A stretch of DNA of 64,000 bases from Melitaea cinxia. Lineage: Eukaryota > Arthropoda > Insecta > Lepidoptera > Nymphalidae. The notes below the pieces were generated by a model. That model made no database searches and was not told the origin of the DNA. It worked only from the letters and a program-made list of their open reading frames with translations. Position numbers and translations under genes: made by a program. The first letter of the stretch is position 1. The number at the start of each line of letters is the position of its first letter. This document shows, one piece after another, positions 44,850 to 55,900 of the stretch. Location of the stretch: positions 7,713,001-7,777,000 of the forward strand of contig NC_059401.1 of the NCBI RefSeq assembly GCF_905220565.1, written 5' to 3'.

Positions 44850-45030
44850 TAAATAAAGTTGGTTTACGGACGATAATTTAACGTGACAACGTCATAACAA
44901 AACATCTCCTCGAACGCATAGGCCAATCAAGTGGAAGAGAAATTGATGCGGTGCAAGCGGACAATGAGTCATCCTTTTTTGTGCATGCAACCGGCATTCA
45001 TCGATTTATTAGACGTTGTCGCGTCAAAAT
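44850..45030 (+). repeat. Repeat unit shared with 55335-55480
   Basis: AAAGTTGGTTTACGGACGAT and CATAACAAAACATCTCCTCG are found in inverted orientation near 55470-55415. Family unknown. Confidence 0.65.
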
Positions 45031-45117
45031 AGTAATAGAATTATTTTGCTAAAGGTATTGTGGAAATAAATGATTACGTACACTACAAATCCTACTTCAA
45101 ATTTTACTAGCCCCTTG

Positions 45118-45185
45118 GTGGAGTTTGTAGCGGCCTTGCTTTCTTTTCCGCTGGTTGCAGGTTCGGGTTCCGCATGAGTCTGGGT
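45118..45185 (+). repeat. SINE head (tRNA-like) fragment
   Basis: GTTGCAGGTTCGGGTTCC resembles a B box and AGTCTGGGTG follows, as in the second 24.1-kb copy. Confidence 0.45.
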
Positions 45186-45646
45186 GTAATATTTTTGTTT
45201 ATATATGTATTATTTCTATGTTTATTCATAAAAAAAAATATATTTACCTATAACATATAGTAACTCGTAAATAGTGACGCGTCTAAATGCAATATGAATA
45301 TATATTCAATAGACTTTAAAGATGGCGGACTAATTTTTTATACTTTCCTACATTATGGGTATTAAATTAAAGGATTTGCTGAGAATACTAGACTGAGAAA
45401 CCTGTCCAGCGATAACTAAAACTTTAAAACATAAATTAAAGAAAAAACTTTAATTTTAAATACACTTTTACAACCTTTTATATCATATAAATTATGTAAT
45501 GACGTTATAGTAAAATAAAGTAGTAGATAGTAAAAGTTAATTTTTTTTCTTAGCGCATTTCAAATAAAAGTTGCTTTTAGAGTTTTTTTTTTAATTTATT
45601 TATTTCGCAATTCATTATGTCCTGTTAAAAGGATCAAATACTAAGT

Positions 45647-46120
45647 AATTGTGTTTGCTGGCATACGAAAAAAACCGACGTCAATTACATCGACAGGTAC
45701 TAAAACAACAGGTAAAATACAACGTATGAAGACGAAAAAATAGTCAAGTAAATACGCATTATCAAAGATTACTTACTCCAAAAGTTTAATCAGATCTCGA
45801 CGAAATTTATATGCGACCACGTGATAAACATCGGCTTTCGATTAAATTAAAAATCATCAAAATCGGTACACCCAGTAAAAAGTTATGCGGATTTACAAGG
45901 GTTTCCCTCGATTTCTCTGAGATCCCATCATAAGATCCTGGTTTCCTTATCATGGTACCGCACTTAGGATATCTCCTTTCTAACAAAAAAAAGAATTATC
46001 GACATCGGTTCATAGACGAAACGAAGTTATCCCCGAACATACATAATATATGTATGTATATATATGTATATATATATTTACGGTCGAATTGAGTAACTTC
46101 ATCCTTTTTTGAAGTCGATT
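45647..46120 (-). repeat. AACCGACTTC-bounded repeat, copy G
   Basis: Minus orientation: the tail AATTGTGTTTGCTGGCATAC at the left, GAAGTCGATT at the right, with all inner blocks present. Confidence 0.85.
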
Positions 46121-46380
46121 AAAGAAAGAAAACTCATTTGAGTCCTTTGAGTATTGATGTAAAGTGAATATTAGTTATTTTTTTTTTCAATAATTGTAAA
46201 TATCAATAAAACTATGGTTGGAAGTAAGTGTAGAAATATTTTTTGTACTCTAAAAAATATAGTTTATTAAGTTGATTGCGATACATGCATTTTTGTAATA
46301 ACGTCATTTTTCATTTTTTTAAATGGGATAAACTCAAAATTATTGTTGAAGATATCAATTTCAAACACTACTTATACACA

Positions 46381-46535
46381 CGAAAAAAAGCGTGCGTATA
46401 CTTACGTGCGCACGTAAGAAGTTATACTTCTTTGACTAGCTAACTTCATGATGTCGGTTTTTTTCGTGACTGCGCGCGCATCGTAAAATTTTACTCACAT
46501 TTTTCCATTCGCGCCAAAAGAAGTATAACTTCAAA
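46381..46535. repeat. Repeat with 18-bp palindrome and AAGTTATACTTC motifs
   Basis: CTTACGTGCGCACGTAAG (46401-46418) is a perfect palindrome. GAAGTTATACTTC follows at once and GAAGTATAACTTC closes the unit near 46532. Confidence 0.6.
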
Positions 46536-46962
46536 AATTCTGTATTATTATCACACAATATTTTCGGGGTATAAAATAAACATAAAGATTATTAAAATTT
46601 GTAAGAATAAACATTTAAAAACTTACTGTGATAAGGTACTTATTTCTAGTAACACATTTCATCACATTCGTTAAGCGTTATCTTATACTTTTTTAACACA
46701 ATAAATTATTGTAGTATTGTGTTTTTGTTATATTGAAACAACTTTTTCGGATTTTATCGGTTATTATTAGGTTTTTTAAGATGGCCGACGTTTCGGATAC
46801 TTTACAGCAACCATGGGAGGAGAATTCGGAAAAAAATGTTGTTTCATTATAATGAGTGAAATTCGCGTAAACACTAGAAAACAAAATGTGTTATGTATAA
46901 TATGTTTTAGTCATTAAAATTATTTCACCTAAATTTGAAATTAATTTTATAGTTTTCAATTT

Positions 46963-49900
46963 TTATTTAAAATTCCAAGGTATGCATAGCACGCCTTCTG
47001 ACAGCACAGAATAATAGTGTGTCACATACAGAATAGATCCACGTAATTTCTGAAATAAAAAAAAAAATATATTAATTGCGCTAAATCCTACCCTCCTGAA
47101 GCAAATAGTTGGCGATACTTACAAGAAAACTAAAAAAATTACGAACTTGTAAACTCAACGGTTTCAATTCGACTTTGCGCTCACGTCTATCTTTTTATAT
47201 ATATCAAAATATCAAACATGTACTTACCGTTTCGAGTTTATCGATTCGAGTTAGAAGTCTCTGACAACAAAGAATCATGAGACCAGGTGTTATACTGTCG
47301 TCTTTGTGAAGTTCTAACAAACCAAATCTTTCTTTGACTTCTTTGAATAATGCCTTTTCAACGTGCTTATTACTAAAAAAACATAAAATTTTCAAATGTA
47401 AAAATATGATAAAAAAATAAAAATATACATATTTCATTTTTTATTTTTATTTTGCCTACATGCTGTATTCAGTAAGGAGTTGAGTGGCTTCATCGAGATG
47501 ATTAGCAATAAATAGTATAAGTTCGTCAGCGGGACAGGAAGATGGCGTTATAAATTGTCCAGTTGGCGAAACCATTAGAGGGCCTGCTTCTCTGTAACCA
47601 AATGCTTATATTACATGCTAGTAGATTTTAAGCTAATAAAACTGTTTTAAGAACTCAAAAACGAAAAAAGAAATAGTAATTTACAGTAGTATAAGTATAA
47701 TAAAACTAATAATTAATTCATTTTTGTATTTACGAAGCTTAAATTAAAGTACATCTCCTTGGAATGTGTCGATAACAATTGAAATATTTATAGAGAGAGC
47801 TTAGTAGTTACCTCTAATTCTAAATAAATAATAATAATAATAACTTCTTATCCCATTAGAATGTAACGACCTAAATATTTTTTGTCATTAAATCCAGTAA
47901 ATTACTAATGTGCGTTTCAAATGTTTATGAACGATATGAACGAATGTTATGAACGATAGCATCTTGGGCCGGTCAGTTTTATTATATATATTGTTAGAAA
48001 CTTCCCCACGACCCGGCCCCAGCCTACTCAGTGACGTCGTGCGACGGAGCGTGGAGGGCGGGGAATAACGCCGCGTGCGCCGCGTCGCATCATGCGACTG
48101 CATCGCTCTCTTGGCTTCGAGCTCGCGCCTGCGACGGACGTACTCTTTAGTGCTAATAGGACGCGTACTTGTACTTGTGTTGATAAACATTTAGTTGATG
48201 TAAATGAATAAATCTTGTAAGGTTACTCCGTGTCTTATTCTTTTTAAAATAAAATTCTCTTTCACTTCTGATTTCTAAGAAAAAATATATATATATATTA
48301 GAGATGAAACGGATATCCGGTAACTATCCGGTATCCGGCCTATCCGGCCTTGTTTTCACTATCCGGTCGGATACCGGATAGTAATTCAGTATCATTATCA
48401 TTGGCCTTAGTCCGTCTATTGCAGACGATTTAGACAGTGTCAGACAGACACTGTCACCTAGGACACTTACAGAAAATTCGACCACACTCGACAAAACACA
48501 GGAACGACGAGTCGATACGTGTGGAGCCAGTTCGGCTTCAGGAGTCTTTCGCATTTTAGATCTATACCACGAATGCTTGACGGAGACCCCAGTCCGGGTT
48601 TCAAATGAAGTTTTCCTTCTCCAGGACCCTGATGATTTTGAGGCAGGTTTTTCCCTCGGTCGCCTTTTACGACCCCCACGGGAAGAAAGGCAAGTGTGTG
48701 TGTGTGTACCAAACAGCTAAGTTCCGCCGGATATCCGGCGGCCGGATATTCGGCTATTCGGCCACATAGTTGGCCGACTATCCGGTATCCGGTATCCGGC
48801 TAAACTGCTATCCGTTAAAACTTTAATTTTTTTAAATATAAATATTAAATAAAATTAAAGATACATAAATAACTAGAGAACGATCTCTAACCGCTTACGC
48901 ATATTACATGAAACTCACCAGTAACATATGAAATTGTTAGCATGTAGGTAAATAATAATAAATAAAAAATAAATAGATGGAGGGTATATTCAAATAACTT
49001 TTCTATTTTACTAGAGCACGCATCGTTCGAATATTTGCAAATTTTATTATCTATGCGCTTAGTAATTATTTAAAAGAAAACTAACTTTTTTACGAAGAAC
49101 ATTAATTGGGAGATGGTTCGTGCATATGCTCGTGTTAATGTCAGTGTGCGTGATGCGTATCGTTATTACTGCCAACTTTTAAAAGATCGGATAAACCCGC
49201 TATATTTAAAGCACAATGGGGACCAACGATTAAGGAACTAGTCTAGTTTGAAAATAACAGTGCTTTATAATCTAAATGAGCAACGGTGGACCCATTCAAA
49301 CCAAAATGTTACAAGACAAACTGTTTGACAAACTGCACATGTACCATTAATGAGTGCATTTGAAGTTTTTGCAGCATATATTTTCTTAACACGACGGAGC
49401 ACCCAACCAAGTTCAAATATTAAAAGTTCGCGAGTAAAACAAAACACGAGAAGGTAGGTAATTTATTATTTTGAATAATTATTGAAATAATATATTTAAT
49501 ATTACTTTATCAACGTTTATAAATTATATATTTTTAACCGACGTCCAAAAAAGGAGGAGGTTCTCAATTCGACTGTATTTTTTTTATGTATGTTACATCA
49601 GAACTTTTGACCGTGTGGGCCGATTTCGACAAAAATTTTTTTAATCGAAAGGTGGTATGTGTCAATTGGTTCCATTTAAATTTATTTGAGATCTAACAAC
49701 CACTTTTCGAGCTATATCTAATAACGCGTTTTTACTTGACGCTTTTTTCGTCGACCTACGTTGTATTATACCGCATAACTTTCTACTGGATGTACCGATT
49801 TTGATAATTCTTTTTTTTGTTGGAAAGAAGATATCCCTAGTTTAGTATCATGATAAGGAAACCAGAATCTGATGATGGGATCCAAGAGAAATAGAGGGAA

Positions 49901-52900
49901 ATTCTTGAAAACCCGCAATAACTTTTTACTGGGTGTACCGATTTTAATAATTTTTAATTTAATCGAAAGCTGATGTTTGTCATGTGGTCACATTTATTGA
50001 GATCTGATAACTACTTTTTGAGTAATCTTTGATAACGCGTACCCGAGTAGAAAAAAGGTCAGGCTCAACCAGATCATGTATCTGGACCGGATCAGGATAG
50101 AATAAGGTACGCCTGATCCGGCAAGCTCTATCAGGACCAGGTCCGATCCAGACAAAGATAGCCTGATGTAAAATATAATCAAGTATGGTAAGGCATACTG
50201 GATCAGGACCAGGTCCGGTCCAGACAAGGATGGCCTGATGTAAAATACAACCAAGTATGGTAAGGCATACTTCATCAGGACCAGGTCCTGTCCAGACAAG
50301 GATGGCCTGATGTAAAATACAACCAAGTATGGTAAGGCATACTTCATCAGGACCAGGTCCGGTCCAGGCGAGGGTAGCCTGATGTAAAATATAACGAAGT
50401 GTGGTAGGCATACTGCATCAGGACCAGGTCTAGATCAAATAAGAACAGCCTAGGTAGTAAAGAATATAGCCACTCCCTCTCTTCCCGTGGGTGTCGTAAG
50501 AGGCGACTAAGGGATAACACAGTTCCACTACGACCTTGGAACTTAAGAAGCCGACCGATGGCGGAATAACCATCTAACCGCTGACTTTGAAACACCCAGG
50601 CCAAAGATGGGCAGCAGCGTCTTAGGTGCGACAAAGCCAGCCCTGCGGTCACCAACCTGCCTGCCCAGCGTGGTGACTATGGACATAACACGCGAGTTCA
50701 CACCATTTTTGGCGTGAACTTATGGAGGCCTATGTCCAGCAGTGGATCTGTGATCGGCTGAAATACCATATAGCTGAGTAAATAATAATAACTATTATAT
50801 TCGTAATCTTCCACCCGCTTATATTTATATATTTAAGTATATCTAAATTTATTATATTTTTATATAAGTATTTATTATATTACTAGCTCGGCCCGCTCTG
50901 ATATCAATCTGATAATATCTCTGAATCACGTAAAATTAATCTCAAAACTTCAAACGCGATATCTTCGTAACCATGGGGTTTACGCGAAAAGCACACTACG
51001 GGGGGGTAAAAAACCCACCCTCCCCACCACCCTTTACCCCCTCACCCCCATTTCACCCCATAAATTTGAGGCCGTTTAAGAAAAGTATGACCTAAATATT
51101 AATTTTTACTCAAAAACTACTTTAAATGCCTATTATTAACTATATCTGTTTACTGTAGTCTATAATAATTCGAAACTGTTCACTGTTTCAAAGCGCCTAG
51201 TTTTTTAAATCATAACCTATATTCTTACATGTTAACGTTTAGTCTATTGTAATGACAAGTTCTGTGAGTTTGATGATTATAACATTTTAATGTGCCTATT
51301 ATCACGAGCTTATAACACCAAACGTCATCGATGTACACTGAGTTCGAACGCCCATACAAAAATTGGCCATGTCATATAAAAGTAGCCTAAGTTACTCCTT
51401 GTTACATCTACTATCTGCCAGTGAAAGTCCCGTCAAAATCTGTCCAGCCGTTTCAGAGATTAGATAATACCAAATTCGATTTTAAATAATAATCAGAAGA
51501 AATTCCCATCGATTTAATGAAATATTTTTAGATTAAAAATATTAATTATTTATTCGTTTATTACTTGTTGTGTTACTTTAACCAATAATTTGACTTGTTT
51601 CATTTGCATACCCAATTTCGTACCTAATTTGTTAGCTCAGAATACAGTAAAACTGTGTGTTTGTTCTGTATTCTGAGTTTGTTAGATAAATAAGTAGGTA
51701 GGTATATGATTTTCCAAGTATTTTTGCTCCATAACTCTTGATATAAACCCTGCCTGATTAGCCTGATTTAGACGTAGCTACATATATACTAATCTGTTAT
51801 TTAGACTTCATTAAATTTCACTAACGCGTGCATAATTAAATTTTAAGATAGCCGTCAAAAAATAAATAAATCAATGAACAGAGTTATTTTTCTTTACTCT
51901 TGATTTGAAATTCAATTCCAAGATTTCGACTTAATTAGATAGTATTTTTATTTCCGTTTTTCATTAAATTTATAGAAACAATAATTACGTGACGTAAAGT
52001 TATTTTTATCATAATTATGATCGATTTATTCATTTATTGTATTACAAGCACAGTTTGATAGTCTTTAGTTGTTTGTTAATTTGTTATTCATAGGTCACTT
52101 CACTTCCAGTCAATTGAGTATATTATATATAAAAAACTGCCTTTAATTTCTATTAAATAACATGAATATAATAACGAATATAACATAATATAATCTTGCA
52201 TTGAATTATATACAATAAATAAAAATTAACGAAAATATTAATATAAATACAACATAATAAGGAACGAAATAATAAGCGACAACGCGTGACGTCACGAAGC
52301 AACATGTCGGATCTTGTTCACAGTGTTCTTCGTTATGACGCACATTACTCACATCAGTGTTTCAGTGTATTAATCTTTGAAGTGATAAAGAAGTTTGTGT
52401 GAAAAGCATTTTTTGAAAGTATAATTATATTTTTTATATAACTTAAAAGTTATTTGTCGATTAGCATATTAATGTAAATAATATCAAGGTTAAATAAGTT
52501 CAATACAAAAACTGAACCATATTAATATTGTGTTAAACAAAAAAAAAAGTGTACTATAAACTTCTCTCTAGACGTTAATTACTCGGTGTGTATTGTGTAC
52601 AAAATACGAACTTGTGGACTAATTTAGCTAGATAAAAATTTGTGTTGTGTGTAAAGCTTCGTTTTTATGTTTAATTACGTAAAACATTTAAGGTTAGTAA
52701 AAATCATTGAAAAAATACATTACAATTCTTTACTATTTTTTAAATAATTTTATATTTCAATAATCTGTTTTTTTTTTCAGATGGCTTTTATGTATTATTT
52801 TATTTTTAAATAATTCATCCAAGTTTTATTTTTAAATAATTCATCCAATAAAGAATTTGATATATTGAATATCGTGGTACCGGATGTAAATAGCCTGAAT

Positions 52901-55900
52901 CATTGTTAAAAAGTACTAAGTATTGTAAATTATTACAAACGATAGTTAAACATTGTGAAGGGTCTGCCTGACATGGCCAACGTTTTATGTTCAAATAAGT
53001 GGCACAGCAGGTAAATTATTATTTAAATTATAGATTTTTAAGAATTGCTATTTCATTGTCATAATAATAAGAAAGTAATTCATAATTACAAATAATATTA
53101 TCAGAAACAATGGAAGAGGCAGAGGAAAAATTAATAAGATTAAAAAGAACCCCTATTCTTCTCTACCAATAATGAGTAGTCTGCTAAAGCAAATGTGGCT
53201 GCTGTTGAAAAAACTTTCAAATTAAAAGCTTTAGCATAGGATTGATTAAAAATAGATAATATATTTAGCCAAATAGCTTTAGAGTTAACTGACGAACCGA
53301 CTGAAATTGCAGGTAATATTTATTATTTAAAATGTAAATATTGTTGATTAATTTCTAATAAGTTTTTTACAAGGTATATATATATATAAATTTATTTTTA
53401 ATCATTAATTTTTGAACTGAAATTTTATTTCAAATTTTTTCATTCCACTAGAACCTAAGAAATAAAAGCCAAAAAAATGTAACCAAAAAATAGTGAAGAA
53501 ACAAGCCTAAAAACATAGTCTCGAATGGTCATCTACATCAATAGCGTCTTTGATATCTTCATCACCACCGTCATCATTATGTAAACCTATAGAAATAAAT
53601 AATGAAACTAAATAAAACGAATTAATGACAGTACTAACTATATTGTTGACTCAAAAAAAAGGAAAAAATTAGTTCATAATCTACACCATACCACCTTGAT
53701 CATCTTCATCATCACCATCAACTAAAAGTACGAAAATAAGAAAAATCCACTCTAATTTGAAGGACATAAATATGCGTATGGAAATAGCACATGAAGACAG
53801 TACATTAGCAACAATTGCTGATAATCCCTTATCATCATCATAAATCTGAAACAGAAGCTGAAATGAATATATTAGCAGCTAGATCATCATCAACAAAAAA
53901 TACTGTATCCAGTGGTAAGAAAAAAATATATATTGTTTTTAATTTATTAGGATATCTATACTTATTATAATTATTTACAAAATCATAATATAGATTCCAT
54001 TCTGAAATTGTGGAGTGTTGTAATCGTGATAATATTTATGTATCAATATTTATATTTACATCAGTGTCACAATTTTGAAATTTAAATCATTGTGTTAATT
54101 AAAAAAAAAATTATAATATATAATTTATTTTCAACAGATTCTTTGCTGGAATGTATCAAACATAATTATAACAGTCTATCAAAACAATTAGCGAATTTAA
54201 AAGGCCATATCTGCTGATGTTCCCAAATCCTGTCTGAAATAAAAAAATAACAGTACTCAGCTGTTAGATTTCAGTTTATTAACAGATCCTGAAGGAAATC
54301 CAGTGGTCCAAAAATTAGAATTTAAGCTATCAACAATGGAAGATATTATTTTGATAAATTCAATGAAAAATTGAAAGGCGAAAAATATAAAAATAAAATG
54401 GTAAGTTTTTTAATAAACTATATTCTTATATACAAATATATGAAAGATCTAATATAGTTGCTCTATCTGACAATATTGAAATTGTCATATTTGATAAAAT
54501 GCTAATCATAATAATTAATTAATCATACAAATAATTATAATAAATTTTCTTTTCCAGAATAAACGTATATACTTTTCTCTTGATGGAAAAAATACTTTTA
54601 CCCGTAATATGGGAAATATTACTCGTGTTTATATATCAAGAGATGTCATATGTAGCAGTTAAAGCAACTTCAAAAAAAAAGTTTTCAAAGATACGACTTT
54701 CACTTCTATAAAAAGTATGTTAATCATTATATAGTGCAGAATTACTATCATTGATACCTAATTAATTATTTCTTAATTATATGTTATTATTTTATACCTA
54801 ATAATAATTATTTTTTACTATTACTAATTTAATTACGTACATGATTAATTTAAATTTTGATTCGAAAAGAATCAAGAAAGTATTTTCGATAATAAATTCC
54901 ATCAAGCATTGTCTGCAGTATTGAATAATGCTAATATAATAATAAAGATTGGGATGGGTACAGGGTATCCAGGATCAAAAACTACCATCTAATGAAGATA
55001 AATAAAAACAACTATTTTTTTTGCTGTGTAAAATATTTTGCCAAGCAAACAAAAAGAAAAATTAATTCATAATATTTAATAACAATCATTATTATTATTA
55101 ACTATAACATAAAAATAATTGATATTTAAAGTAAAAACAAAAATAAATAATACATTTGAAAAATAAATGGAAATAAATATGTTTTTTTTTTTCAATCGGA
55201 TAAGTTTTATTTCTGTTTAAGTGCACAATAAAGTGTATTGTTATGTTATGTTAAGTTAAATATATATAATATGTTATTTTAAATATACATAGTATGTTAA
55301 GTAACATAATATCATTTCTTGTTTTTTTTTGACGTGACGTCTAATAAATCGATTAACGCCGGCTTCGTTACGCTCATATGTATGCTTGTGCCGCATCTAT
55401 CTGATCGGCCTATGCATCCGAGGAGATGTTTTGTTATGACGGTTGTCACGTTTAACTATCGTCTGTAAACCAACTTTGCAGACAACCAAGTTTTTTAATA
55501 AACAATTTTGTCAAGACTGTACATTCGTGTTTTATTTAAAAGGACCGCACTTTTTTTTTTTTTTGATATCGCAGGGTAACCCATTTACGGGTGATATTCA
55601 GGATGCCAGGGTAGGCATTCTTAGACCGTATGTCGGCTTAGTACTTGGGGGTGCACTACCGACCAAAACCCCTGCGGGAGCCTTCAGCCGCTTTAATTGG
55701 AGGGTCCCGGATCTGCAGGCAACAGGATCCCTCCAGCGACAGGCTGGCCTCGGCGAAAAGACCAGACTTCTCCATGGGACTGTCCGGCTCACCTCTGAAC
55801 AATCCCGACGACGCCATGTCTAGCAGGACCGGGTTCCCATCCCGGCCCGACATGGGTACAGGGGCGTTACTGGAAACGCATTAAGTAGCGCCTCCTACGC

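Noticed and set aside
49980..50411. Two overlapping 117-143 codon ORFs with internal repeats
   Set aside because: They arise because the 72-bp tandem unit is divisible by three; no other coding sign.
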